Assembly (NCBI RefSeq): GCF_947581785.1
Contig: NZ_CANPVO010000038.1
Location: 53,049-117,048, forward strand
DNA: 64,000 bases
Reading direction: 5' to 3'
From: Candidatus Palauibacter polyketidifaciens
GTDB lineage: Bacteria; Gemmatimonadota; Gemmatimonadetes; Palauibacterales; Palauibacteraceae
The notes beneath the pieces were generated by a model. It did not search any database. It saw nothing but the letters and a program-made list of their open reading frames with translations, and was not told where the DNA came from. The position numbers were made by a program, and so were the translations under genes. Position 1 is the stretch's first letter. Every line of letters starts with the position of its first letter. This document shows positions 44,832 to 52,679 of this stretch, piece after piece.

Positions 44832-47800
44832 TCAGAACCCGTCATCGGTGATGATGAGCATGCCGAGCCCGCGCAGCGTCTCGTTGAGCGCCGCGACGTC
44901 CGTCCGCACCAGCTCCTCCAGCTCGGCCAGGTGTGCCTCCAGCGCATCGTGGAGGATCACCTTCACCTCCATCTCCTGGTCCGTGGGCCGGAAGTCCGCG
45001 ATGGAGAGCGCACCGACCAGGTAGCCGAGCTTCTGGAGGAGCCGCGCCTCGAAGCGGACGCCGTCCTGCCCCTGCCCCGTGAGCCGCAGGTCGACCATCG
45101 TCTCCTGCAGGTCGATCAGCTTCTGCCGCAGGTCCTCGACCGATGCGGAGAGATCCTCATCCTCCGCGAACCGCGCCAGCGTCCTCAGCTGCACGCGCAT
45201 CGCCTCCACCCGGTGCACCGCATCGCCCGCCCGCACGACATCCTCACGCACCTCGCGAATGAAGGCGAGTTGCTCGGCGATCTCCGCCTCCGTTCCCGCC
45301 GAATGCGGGTCCTTGAGGACCGTCAGCGGTTGCTCGTGCGTCGCCCCGTCCACCGAGAGGCGCACCGTGTACTGCCCCGGCGGCATGAGAATCGAGATCT
45401 GCTGCCCGCCAGGCGCAGGCCTCCCCTCGTCGCCGACCTCGATATGTTCGGCGTACCTGGGCGACGTGAGCATCCGGATCGGCTCGTTGGGTTCATCCCG
45501 GAGGTCCCAGTGGATCCGGCTCACGCCCGCCCGGTTCGGCCCCTCCAGCGTGCGCACGACCGTCCCCGACCCGTCCAGAATCTCGATCGTCGGCGCCTCC
45601 GAAGCCTCCGCCGCGAGCCAGTAGTTGAGCGAGGCGCCGTACTGCGGATCCTCGCCGATCGTGGGATCGTCGTACGGGATCGAGGGCGGCGTGATGGGCC
45701 GGAAGCGGTACGCATCGCGCGGCGCGAACAGGTGCGAGGCCGAGGCCATCACCTCCGGCGTCATCTGCTGGATCGGCGACAGGTCGTCGAAGATCCAGAA
45801 CCCGCGCCCGTACGTGCCCACCACGAGATCGTTGAAGTGCTCCTGGACGACGATCCCCGACACGGGCGCCGCCGGCAGGTTGTTCTGCAGCGGCTGCCAG
45901 TCGTCCCCGTCGTTGAAGGAGACGTAGATCGCGTTCTCCGTTCCCACGTAGAGCATCCCCCGCCGCACCGGATCCTCGACGATGATCTTCGTGTAGCTCA
46001 GCATGCTGGGCGGGATCCCGTCGGTGATCTTCTCCCACGAGGCGCCGAAGTCGCGCGTCCGGTAGACGTGCGGGTCGCGGATGTTCACCTGATGGCCGTC
46101 CGCCGCGATGTAGGCCGTGCCCGCGTCGTAGCGGGAGGGCGCGATGCTGCGCACGGCGATCCACTCCGGAAGCCCGGCGACGTTGCCCGTCACGTCCGTC
46201 CAGTTCTCTCCGCCGTCGCGGGTGATGTGGAGCTTGCCGTCGTTCGTCCCCGCCCAGATGAGCCCCGCCTCGATGGGCGACTCCGCGATCCCGAACACGG
46301 TGCCCGCGTACTCGACGCCGATATTGTCGCCCGTGAGCCCGCCCGAGAGTCCCATTCGGCTCCGGTCGTTCAGCGTCAGGTCCGGGCTGATGACCTCCCA
46401 GCTCTGCCCGCGGTTCCGCGTGCGGTGGACGTGCTGGCTCCCCACGTAGACCGTCTCGTTGTCGTGCGGCGAAATGTGGACCGGCGCGTCCCATATGAAG
46501 CGGTAGCGCACGCCGGAGGCCGGCCCGCGGCTCTGCTCCGGCCACACCTCGACGGGCCGGTACTGCCGGCGCTCCTCCTCGTAGCGGACGACGATCCCGC
46601 CCACCATCCCCGACCCCGAGGCCGAGGACCACACGACGTTCGGATCGGTCGGGTCCGGCGTGGCGAAGCCGCTCTCGCCGCCCCCGACGTGGTGCCACAT
46701 GCCGCGCGGGATGTGGTTGATGCGCCGGACGCCGAGGATCCGGCTGTTGCTGGGGCCGCGATACGTCGGCTCATCCTGCTTGTTCCCGAGCACGTTGTAG
46801 GGGACCGCGTTGTCCACCGTCACGTGGTACATCTGCGCGTTCGTGAGCCGCTGACGGAACCACGTCTTCGTGCGGTTGATCGAGATCGAGAGCCCCTGGT
46901 CGTGCGCCACGATCATGCGGTCCGGGTTCGTGGGATCGATCCACATGTCGTGGTGGTCGCCCCCCGGCGCCTGCGCCCGCGGGATCACGTCCAGCGTGCG
47001 TCCCCCGTCCGTCGACACCGTGAACGAGGCGGTGAGGAAGTAGGCCTCGTCCTCGTCATCCGGCGAGATCACGACGCGCGAGTAGTAGTGCGGCCGCCCC
47101 ATCGCATTGCGGTTGCGCGTGATGAGCGCCCACGTCCGGCCGCCGTCCTCGGAGCGCCACAACTGGCCGTCCTCGGTGGGCTGGCCGTCCCAAGGGATCC
47201 CGTCCCCCGTCTCGAGCATCGCGTACACCCGCTGCGTGTTCGAGGCGGCGATCGCCACGGCCACCTTGCCGACCGGCTTCTTCGGCAGGCCGATCGTGTT
47301 GTCGGGCCCGTTCAGTTTCTCCCACGTGTCCCCGCCGTCGCGCGAGACGTGGAGGCCGCCGCCGGGACCGCCGCTCGTTCGCCCCCAGGTGTGGATCTCG
47401 AGCTGCCAGGTGCCCGCGAAGAGGACGCGCGGGTTCGTCGGGTCCATCGCGATGTCCGAGCACCCCGTGTCCTCGTCGATGAAGAGGACGTGCTCCCAGC
47501 TCTCTCCGCCGTCGGTGGTGCGGTAGACGCCGCGCTCCGGCTGCGGCCCGTAGGAGTGGCCCAGCGCGCACACGTAGACGATGTCCGGGTTCGTCGGATG
47601 GATGACGAGGCGCGGGACCCGTCCCGTGGGCTCGAGCCCCATGAGCGTCCAGGTCTCTCCCGCGTCCGTCGACTTGTAGACGCCCTGACCGATGGAGACG
47701 TGGCTCCGGATCTTCCCCTCTCCCGTCCCCGTCCAGACGATGTTGGGATCCGTGGGAGAGACGGCGAGCGACCCGATCGACTGCACCGGCTGGTCGTCGA

Positions 47801-48053
47801 ACATCTCGTCCCAGTTCACGCCGCCGTCCGTCGTCTTGTAGATCCCGCCCGAGGCCGCGCCCACGTAGTAGGTGTACGGCTGGCCGGGGATCCCCGCCGC
47901 CGCGCTGAAGCGATTCCCCTCGGGACCGATGTTCCGCCACCGGAGCGTCTCGTAGGCGGCCGGATCGGGAGCGGACTGCGCCGCCAGCGGTGCGACGGCC
48001 GGAAGGGAGAGGATGAGAAGCGCGAAAAACGCGCAGAAAGGTCGGACGCGCAT
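44832..48053 (-). CDS. BNR/VPS10-like repeat protein (sialidase/sortilin beta-propeller type)
   Basis: Large exported protein of 1073 residues built from Asp-box (BNR) repeats forming a beta-propeller, as in sortilin-type VPS10 and sialidase folds. Repeats visible are YKTTDGGVNW, YKSTDAGETW, YRTTDGGESW, HVSRDGGDTW, WRSEDGGRTW and ITRDGGENW. The signal peptide is FCAFFALLILSLPAVAPLAA. No sialidase arginine triad was checked, so glycosidase activity is unproven. After the propeller comes a FlgD-like Ig domain and a helical tail from about residue 930. ATG 48053 has GAGG seven bases upstream. It heads a minus-strand set with the TonB receptor and amidase, and diverges from the first Uma2 gene. 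Confidence 0.82.
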   Translation of the reverse strand: MRVRPFCAFFALLILSLPAVAPLAAQSAPDPAAYETLRWRNIGPEGNRFSAAAGIPGQPYTYYVGAASGGIYKTTDGGVNWDEMFDDQPVQSIGSLAVSPTDPNIVWTGTGEGKIRSHVSIGQGVYKSTDAGETWTLMGLEPTGRVPRLVIHPTNPDIVYVCALGHSYGPQPERGVYRTTDGGESWEHVLFIDEDTGCSDIAMDPTNPRVLFAGTWQLEIHTWGRTSGGPGGGLHVSRDGGDTWEKLNGPDNTIGLPKKPVGKVAVAIAASNTQRVYAMLETGDGIPWDGQPTEDGQLWRSEDGGRTWALITRNRNAMGRPHYYSRVVISPDDEDEAYFLTASFTVSTDGGRTLDVIPRAQAPGGDHHDMWIDPTNPDRMIVAHDQGLSISINRTKTWFRQRLTNAQMYHVTVDNAVPYNVLGNKQDEPTYRGPSNSRILGVRRINHIPRGMWHHVGGGESGFATPDPTDPNVVWSSASGSGMVGGIVVRYEEERRQYRPVEVWPEQSRGPASGVRYRFIWDAPVHISPHDNETVYVGSQHVHRTRNRGQSWEVISPDLTLNDRSRMGLSGGLTGDNIGVEYAGTVFGIAESPIEAGLIWAGTNDGKLHITRDGGENWTDVTGNVAGLPEWIAVRSIAPSRYDAGTAYIAADGHQVNIRDPHVYRTRDFGASWEKITDGIPPSMLSYTKIIVEDPVRRGMLYVGTENAIYVSFNDGDDWQPLQNNLPAAPVSGIVVQEHFNDLVVGTYGRGFWIFDDLSPIQQMTPEVMASASHLFAPRDAYRFRPITPPSIPYDDPTIGEDPQYGASLNYWLAAEASEAPTIEILDGSGTVVRTLEGPNRAGVSRIHWDLRDEPNEPIRMLTSPRYAEHIEVGDEGRPAPGGQQISILMPPGQYTVRLSVDGATHEQPLTVLKDPHSAGTEAEIAEQLAFIREVREDVVRAGDAVHRVEAMRVQLRTLARFAEDEDLSASVEDLRQKLIDLQETMVDLRLTGQGQDGVRFEARLLQKLGYLVGALSIADFRPTDQEMEVKVILHDALEAHLAELEELVRTDVAALNETLRGLGMLIITDDGF

Positions 48054-48204
48054 GTTGTGCCTCGCCGGGTTGAACTGGACGAATGCCGGAAATGTGCCGG
48101 GCAAGCACGGTGCGCCGGACGAGCCCGGCTGACAAGACCCGCCGGCCCCTTTCGGAGAAACGGGATACCGTGCCTCGAAAGTGGCTGCGGTCCGCCCGCG
48201 GGCC

Positions 48205-48222
48205 TATCGTGAGTCTACCATG
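48205..48222 (+). promoter_or_regulatory. Candidate leaderless promoter of Uma2 module 1
   Basis: TATCGT (48205-48210) lies nine bases upstream of ATG 48220, the same spacing as in the two other Uma2 copies. A start of transcription at or next to the ATG would leave no ribosome-binding leader, and none is seen. Confidence 0.4.
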
Positions 48223-49443
48223 TCACTTCCCTACATCACTTGGCAGGATGCCCTCCAGATGCCGGAGGACGGACGTCGCCACGAAGCGATCGATGGCGAG
48301 TTGTACGGCACGCCGGCTCCGAGCACGCGCCACCAGCTTGTCAGCGGATGTCTCCTCACCGCGCTGGGACACGTCCTGGACAAGCCGGGATACGGCGAGA
48401 CGTTCATCACCATGACGGCCGTCGAGTTCCCGGAGACGCGCGAAGGCGTCATGCCGGACCTCATGTTCGTGTCCAACGAACGACGAGGGATCATCACGGA
48501 GGACTGGCTCGTGGGCGCGCCGGACCTGGTGATCGAGATCACTTCTCCAGTAACGGAAGACCGGGATCGCGGGATCAAGCTCGACTTGTACAGGAGGCAG
48601 GGAGTCCGCGAGTACTGGATCGTCAATCCCGACGAGGATGTCGTTGACGTATGGCGGTTCGGGGAGGAACCCGAGGAGGAACGCTTCAAGACGGAGCTAC
48701 CCGTACGGCTTGGTGCGGATCAGGTGGGCACGATCGACCTGGACGTCGTTTTCTCGCGAGACTTGTTCCGGTCCCACGAAAGCGTGGCTCGCAGAAGCGG
48801 TACACGGTGCTCCGTTGAGGGCAGGATGATGAAGCCGGCGATCATAGGCTCGGACTTGGAGACGACTCCCGCCCGGAGCTATGACGTGCCGACCATGGAA
48901 ATCCCCTCGATCACTTGGCAGGACGTCCAGCAGATTCCGGACGACGGCAATCGCTACGAGGCGATCGAGGGCAGTAGCTACATGACCCCCGCCCCTACGT
49001 TCCGTCATCAGCGCGTAGGCCACCGGCTCGGCAAGGCGCTCGACCGGATCCTGGAAGAGCCCGGACACGGAGTCGTAGTGTCCGCGCCTTTGGGGGTCGA
49101 GTTCCCCGCCACCGGAGAAGGTGTGCAGCCCGACCTGCTGTTTGTCTCCAACGAGCGGCGCGGACTCATTGCCAACGCGGGTCTCACGGGAGCGCCGGAT
49201 CTCGTCGTCGAGATCCTCTCTCCCTCCACCGCCAGCCGTGACCGGGGCCTCAAGCTCCGCCTCTACGAGCGTCAGGGTGTTCGCGAGTACTGGATCGTGG
49301 ATTCCGACAAGAACACCGTCGACGTGTGGCGGTTCGGGGAGGATCCCGCGCACGAGCGCTTCACGAACACCCTCCCGGTCAGACTCGGAACGGAAGAGGT
49401 CGGCTCGATCGACCTGGAAGCCGTCTTCGCCCCCGACCTGTAA
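48220..49443 (+). CDS. Two fused Uma2-family PD-(D/E)XK modules
   Basis: Two Uma2 (DUF820) domains read through in one frame, 407 residues. Module 1 begins LPYITWQDALQMPEDGRRHE, carries VMPDLMFVSNERRG, GAPDLVIEITSP (D...E) and IKLDLYRRQGVREYWIVNP (K), and ends DVVFSRDLF. Module 2 starts at internal Met 48895, EIPSITWQDVQQIPDDGNRY, with QPDLLFVSNERRG, GAPDLVVEILSP and LKLRLYERQGVREYWIV, and ends AVFAPDL. The linker of about 45 residues covers what in the third copy (50902) is promoter sequence, so the fusion looks like loss of a stop between two duplicated genes. Module 2 may also be made separately from 48895. Uma2 proteins are putative nucleases; the target is unknown. Confidence 0.8.
   Translation: MSLPYITWQDALQMPEDGRRHEAIDGELYGTPAPSTRHQLVSGCLLTALGHVLDKPGYGETFITMTAVEFPETREGVMPDLMFVSNERRGIITEDWLVGAPDLVIEITSPVTEDRDRGIKLDLYRRQGVREYWIVNPDEDVVDVWRFGEEPEEERFKTELPVRLGADQVGTIDLDVVFSRDLFRSHESVARRSGTRCSVEGRMMKPAIIGSDLETTPARSYDVPTMEIPSITWQDVQQIPDDGNRYEAIEGSSYMTPAPTFRHQRVGHRLGKALDRILEEPGHGVVVSAPLGVEFPATGEGVQPDLLFVSNERRGLIANAGLTGAPDLVVEILSPSTASRDRGLKLRLYERQGVREYWIVDSDKNTVDVWRFGEDPAHERFTNTLPVRLGTEEVGSIDLEAVFAPDL
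48868..48897 (+). repeat. Promoter-start repeat, copy at internal Uma2 module 2
   Basis: This 30-bp stretch ends in ATG 48895 and differs at two positions from 50875-50904, which ends in the ATG of the third Uma2 gene. It includes TATGAC (48880-48885), nine bases before the ATG. Here it lies inside an open frame, as expected if a duplicated gene with its promoter became fused. Confidence 0.55.
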
Positions 49444-49463
49444 TCGCGCCGTCGGATCCGGTG

Positions 49464-49895
49464 CTATTCGGGGCCGCGTTCCATCACGTGGCCTGAGCTA
49501 CCGAATATGTGCTGGACCGTGATGTCGAGGCCGGACGCTCCCGCCAGCTTGCCATCGGCCGTAAGCAGTGGCACTCGGTACGAATGAGCAGTTGCAACGT
49601 AGAACGCATCGTATGCGCTGACGTTGTGACGGTAACGCCAAGCCACGCGGGTCAAGGCCTGATGGGAAATGCGGTCGACGGGCCAACGAGCCAAGTCGGT
49701 GACCGCGGTGAGCGCACGAGATTCGTCGAGACGCCCCAGCAGCACTGCTTTCCTCAGCGCTGACGCCACTTCGACGTCCATGAGTTCCGGAGCAATCAGA
49801 GCGGCGCTGTCCAGCGTATCGGCCGCAGCGAGGCCGAGCGGTGTCCGCAGGAGGTATTCGACGGCTACTGAGGCGTCGACGACGTACCGGGTCAC
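49464..49895 (-). CDS. vapC: PIN-domain toxin (VapC/FitB type)
   Basis: Ribonuclease toxin of 143 residues. The PIN acidic quartet is complete: D7 in YVVDASVAVEYLL, E42 in LMDVEVASAL, D96 in SAYDAFYVATA and D114 in LLTADGKLA. VapC-type PIN enzymes cleave RNA, often tRNA or rRNA; the target here is unknown. The GTG start overlaps the stop of the antitoxin gene (GTGA), so toxin translation depends on the antitoxin reading. Both genes are on the minus strand under one operator at 50126-50155. The gene ends 20 bp from the stop of the fused Uma2 gene. Confidence 0.92.
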   Translation of the reverse strand: MTRYVVDASVAVEYLLRTPLGLAAADTLDSAALIAPELMDVEVASALRKAVLLGRLDESRALTAVTDLARWPVDRISHQALTRVAWRYRHNVSAYDAFYVATAHSYRVPLLTADGKLAGASGLDITVQHIFGSSGHVMERGPE

Positions 49896-50125
49896 TCGGC
49901 GCCGGCGTCGCGCATGCCGCGTTCCTCCCTGATCAGCGTCGCGGCCTGGACACCGAGATCCGTCGTCGGCTGCCGGCGCAGGTGCTCCCGCCACTCGCAT
50001 CGCGCCAACTCGCGCTCGATTGCGGCCAGCACGAAGGCGCTCATGGTGCAATTGTTCTCCCGTGCCTGCCGACGCAGCCGTTCGTGGACGGCCTCCGGTA
50101 CGTTTTTCACCTGTAGATTGGCCAT
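49892..50125 (-). CDS. Ribbon-helix-helix antitoxin (FitA/VapB type)
   Basis: DNA-binding antitoxin of 77 residues. ANLQVKNVPEAVHERLRRQA (residues 2-21) is the strand and first helix of a ribbon-helix-helix domain, and MSAFVLAAIERELAR supplies the second helix, as in FitA. The C-terminal tail (LREEERGM-type acidic/basic segment, ending RDAGAE) would wrap the toxin. The ATG abuts the operator at 50126. No ribosome site is seen, and TAATGT lies six bases upstream, so the mRNA may be leaderless. It is cotranscribed with the PIN toxin. Confidence 0.9.
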   Translation of the reverse strand: MANLQVKNVPEAVHERLRRQARENNCTMSAFVLAAIERELARCEWREHLRRQPTTDLGVQAATLIREERGMRDAGAE

Positions 50126-50155
50126 GGCATGACATTAGCATGCTGTTGTCATGCC
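50126..50155 (-). promoter_or_regulatory. Inverted-repeat operator and overlapping promoter of the toxin-antitoxin genes
   Basis: GGCATGACA (50126-50134) and TGTCATGCC (50147-50155) form a perfect 9-bp inverted repeat, with the palindrome AGCATGCT at the centre (50137-50144). On the minus strand TTGCAG (50160-50155) and TAATGT (50137-50132) are 17 bp apart, so the promoter lies within the repeat, and the antitoxin ATG follows six bases after TAATGT. This fits autorepression by the antitoxin-toxin complex. Confidence 0.7.
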
Positions 50156-50260
50156 TGCAAGTACTTCCACGTGGAGCCAGCTTGCGCGCCTCGGTCGCGT
50201 ACTTTGGCGTGGACAGGATCCACCAACGCCCGCTGGCCTGCGCCTACTGCCGGACCTCCA

Positions 50261-50623
50261 TCAGATCCAGACGTCAGACTCGGCAGTGAGGTCGCCGCGT
50301 TCTTCGCCGGTGTTCACGACGCCGCGGGGTTCGACGACGATGAGCTTGACCTCTTCCTCGGCAACCGGGCGGTGCCGCACGCCGCGCGGGACCACGTAGA
50401 GTTCGCCGGGGCCGATCTCGACGGCGCCGTCGGGGAGGTCGATCCGGAGCGTGCCCTCGAGGACGAAGAACGCCTCGTCTGTGTCCGCGTGGTCGTGCCA
50501 CACGAACTCGCCCTTCACCCGCACGATCTTGAACTGGTAGTCGTTGACTTCGGCCACGACCCGCGGCTGCCAGTAGTCGGGCAGCTTGCCGAACTTCTCC
50601 TCCAGGTTGACGGCTTCCTTCAT
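50261..50623 (-). CDS. Small cupin-domain protein
   Basis: Single-domain cupin of 120 residues. The metal-binding motif HDHADTDEAFFVLEG (HxHx4E, about residues 39-53) and a second-motif histidine in VVPRGVRHRPV (about 75-85) are present. Small cupins of this type include mannose-6-phosphate isomerase-like and dioxygenase-like proteins; the reaction is not identifiable. ATG 50623 opens KEAVNLEEKFGKLPDYWQPR, and the frame extends upstream without homology. It is divergent from the third Uma2 gene over 278 bp that holds a 7-bp inverted repeat at 50716-50734. Confidence 0.85.
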   Translation of the reverse strand: MKEAVNLEEKFGKLPDYWQPRVVAEVNDYQFKIVRVKGEFVWHDHADTDEAFFVLEGTLRIDLPDGAVEIGPGELYVVPRGVRHRPVAEEEVKLIVVEPRGVVNTGEERGDLTAESDVWI

Positions 50624-50715
50624 CCTCGACTCTCCGCTCCGTGGTTCGCTTCGGTCGTCACTTGAGCCTCCCGCAGGTCCATATCCCGATCTCCATGAGC
50701 AACACAACGATGCGT

Positions 50716-50734
50716 CATACCGAGTCACGGTATG
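50716..50734. promoter_or_regulatory. Short inverted repeat upstream of the cupin gene
   Basis: CATACCG (50716-50722) and CGGTATG (50728-50734) form a perfect 7-bp inverted repeat with a 5-bp spacer, in the divergent region between the cupin and the third Uma2 gene. It may be an operator; no regulator is assigned. Confidence 0.3.
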
Positions 50735-50863
50735 CCTCGTAGGTGCGGGGTGTCGAGCGGGAGCGTCGAGCCGGAATTGCTCGCGGCTCATTCCGGCCCC
50801 GCCAGAGGGGCGGCATTGCGGTTGAGAGCTGGATGAGCAGGGGCCGGACCGTGGGGTTGGACT

Positions 50864-50892
50864 TTGGTTTCACCCCCGCCCGGAGCTATGAT
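50864..50892 (+). promoter_or_regulatory. Candidate leaderless promoter of the third Uma2 gene
   Basis: TTGGTT (50864-50869) and TATGAT (50887-50892) are 17 bp apart, and the ATG at 50902 follows nine bases after TATGAT. Transcription would begin within two or three bases of the start codon. No ribosome-binding site is present. Confidence 0.45.
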
Positions 50893-50904
50893 GTGCAGAC
50901 CATG
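50875..50904 (+). repeat. Promoter-start repeat, copy at the third Uma2 gene
   Basis: Thirty bases ending in the start codon match 48868-48897 with two mismatches. It is the second copy of a duplicated promoter-plus-start unit. Confidence 0.6.
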
Positions 50905-51459
50905 CCGCAATCCTCGACCGCACCCCTCACCTGGCTCGACGCCCAGCGAATGCCGGACGACGGCAACCGTTACGAAGTCATCGGGGGCAAGCTGTACGTG
51001 ACCCCCGCACCCTCGATCCGCCACCACCGCATCACCAGACGGCTCTTCCGCGCCCTCGATCCTCTGCTCGTGAAGGCAGGACGCGGAGAGCTGTTCTGGG
51101 CACCCGTCGGGGTTGAGTTCCCGGTCACGGGCGAGGGAGTCGAGCCCGACCTGATGTTCGTGTCCGCCGAGCGGAGGGGGATCGTGGGGAAGGACTGGAT
51201 CCGGGGCGCGCCCGATCTGGTGGCCGAGATCCTCTCCCCCTCCACGGCCCGCCGCGACCGGAGCAAGAAGCGGGACCTGTACGAGCGCCACGGCGTGCCC
51301 GAGTACTGGATCGTCGATCCGGACGCGAACGCCGTGGATGTGTGGCGCTTCGGTGAAGATCCCGAGCACGAGCGCCACACGACAACGCTCCCCGTGCGGC
51401 TCGGCTCGGAGCGCCTCGGCACCATCGACCTGCGGGACGTCTTCCGCCCCGACTCCTGA
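50902..51459 (+). CDS. Uma2-family PD-(D/E)XK protein (third copy)
   Basis: Single Uma2 (DUF820) domain of 185 residues, close in sequence to both fused modules upstream. Landmarks are TWLDAQRMPDDGNRYEVIGG, EPDLMFVSAERRG, GAPDLVAEILSPSTARRDRS (D and E of the site), DLYERHGVPEYWIVDPD (preceded by the Lys-rich SKKR) and the end GTIDLRDVFRPDS. Where the other modules have an IKL or LKL lysine, this copy has KKR. ATG 50902 is chosen for alignment with the other copies and the promoter repeat. It is 20 bp upstream of the UDG-like gene, which may share its transcript. Confidence 0.85.
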   Translation: MPQSSTAPLTWLDAQRMPDDGNRYEVIGGKLYVTPAPSIRHHRITRRLFRALDPLLVKAGRGELFWAPVGVEFPVTGEGVEPDLMFVSAERRGIVGKDWIRGAPDLVAEILSPSTARRDRSKKRDLYERHGVPEYWIVDPDANAVDVWRFGEDPEHERHTTTLPVRLGSERLGTIDLRDVFRPDS

Positions 51460-51479
51460 AAATCCGATACCGCAAGCGG

Positions 51480-52538
51480 GTGGAAGCCGCTTACCGGCAC
51501 TTTTTTCGCGACATGGAGATCGATCCGGAGACGGGGACGACGACGCGGCAAGCCGACCGGAAGTTCGCGGCCTATCCGTACATCGGCTCGCGGTACGGCA
51601 CGGATCCAGATGTAAGGAGGCTCCTCGTTGTCGGACTCGACATCGGGTCGGACGAGACACCGGGTCGACTCCAGCACTTCGAGGAGAGGCGTCAAGCCAT
51701 CGAGTGCACGCCGTTGCCTGAACTCAACGCGCATATCGCAGGCACGTACTTCACGGCCCTGAAGTACGCCTGCCCCGGCCAGGGCTGGGACCAAGTCAAG
51801 GACCGCGACCAGACCTGCAGAGCTATCCTGAAGGACGGTCACGCACTCGGAAGCAATCCGCTGTCGTACGTTGCCCTGACGAACTTCTACAAGTGGGTGA
51901 CGAAGAACCGGGGGAAAAAGGGGGGCGGTCAGGATCGCACGCACGTCGACCGCCATCTGGAGACCAAGTTGCTCCTGGAAGAAGTACGCCTCCTTGCGCC
52001 GCACGTCGTCGTGTTCCAAGGCGCGGTCTTCGCCAAGCCTCGATTCCGACGAATCCCCAGTTCCGTCGATCGGCTTGGCGTCGAATGGCACGTGCTCCTG
52101 CATCCCTCCAACCGAGAACGTGGCGGGCGGTGGCCAAAGGAAACGACACGTCCAATACTGGGCAGCACGGATGCGAAGGATGATTCATCCCCGCCTTCAC
52201 GGGCCGTCATGGACCACCCGGTGCCGCAGTCAGGAGGGACGGGGCGCTACGGGGGGCTCTTCAGGGACGATGCGTTGGTATTGGGCCTGATCGCTTTGGA
52301 AGGCCAGAATCAAGCGGTCCGACTCCACGACGTGGTGGCCCATGTACTCGAGCAGGGGTACGCCGGGCCGCGTGGCGGGAAGGGCTCCGCCATCTACTTT
52401 GCATGTCGCTGGCTGGCGAAGCACGGGAAGCCGGTCCGCGGCTTCGTCATCACATCTCCGCGCCGTGGCTACTACCGCCTCGACAAGGCGACGAGTGCTC
52501 AAATTGCGGCATGGAGTACCGACGCGCGTGGATCGTGA
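51480..52538 (+). CDS. Protein with a uracil-DNA-glycosylase-like domain and a possible C-terminal winged helix
   Basis: Protein of 352 residues not matched to a named family. Residues about 45-215 follow the uracil-DNA-glycosylase superfamily pattern: RRLLVVGLDIGSDE (G52...G56-S-D58-E59, like GEAPGxDE), SYVALTNFYKWVTKNR (TN at 134-135), LEEVRLLAPHVVVFQGAVFA (170-184) and WHVLLHPSNRE (HPSN at 208-211). Residues about 262-335 (ALVLGLIALEGQNQAVRLHD, YFACRWLAKHGKPVRGFVIT, PRRGYYRLDKA) look like a winged helix. This suggests base removal or DNA sensing, but no activity is proven. GTG 51480 is likely; ATG 51513 would drop about 11 residues. It lies directly after a Uma2 gene. Confidence 0.6.
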   Translation: MEAAYRHFFRDMEIDPETGTTTRQADRKFAAYPYIGSRYGTDPDVRRLLVVGLDIGSDETPGRLQHFEERRQAIECTPLPELNAHIAGTYFTALKYACPGQGWDQVKDRDQTCRAILKDGHALGSNPLSYVALTNFYKWVTKNRGKKGGGQDRTHVDRHLETKLLLEEVRLLAPHVVVFQGAVFAKPRFRRIPSSVDRLGVEWHVLLHPSNRERGGRWPKETTRPILGSTDAKDDSSPPSRAVMDHPVPQSGGTGRYGGLFRDDALVLGLIALEGQNQAVRLHDVVAHVLEQGYAGPRGGKGSAIYFACRWLAKHGKPVRGFVITSPRRGYYRLDKATSAQIAAWSTDARGS

Positions 52539-52562
52539 CCAGTGTTGCTCAGACGTCGTCGT

Positions 52563-52679
52563 TCAAGGTGTTACGACCTCGTAACCCAATTCCTTGAGAC
52601 GTTTGCGGGCCGTATCGAGTTGTTGTTGGCTGAAGAGCGGCGCGAATTCGGGTTCGAGGACTTGCCTTTTGTCTGTCAT
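52563..52679 (-). CDS. Micro-ORF, 38 residues, coupled to the upstream micro-ORF
   Basis: Reads MTDKRQVLEPEFAPLFSQQQ and continues LDTARKRLKELGYEVVTP. The ATG overlaps the TGA of the 17-codon frame before it (ATGA), which itself overlaps the stop of the large FG-GAP gene. The composition is protein-like, amphipathic and charged. I do not recognise it; it could be a remnant, a small antitoxin-like peptide or noise. Coding is supported only by the chain of overlaps and by codon-like texture. Confidence 0.3.
   Translation of the reverse strand: MTDKRQVLEPEFAPLFSQQQLDTARKRLKELGYEVVTP

Noticed and set aside
43620..48212. Very long open frame on the plus strand opposite the TonB receptor and the BNR protein
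   Set aside because: It is the GC-rich mirror frame of two well-supported minus-strand genes; composition is arginine-, valine- and aspartate-heavy with no domain.
51125..51475. Minus-strand frames opposite the third Uma2 gene
   Set aside because: Arginine-rich shadows without homology; the plus-strand Uma2 reading is clear.
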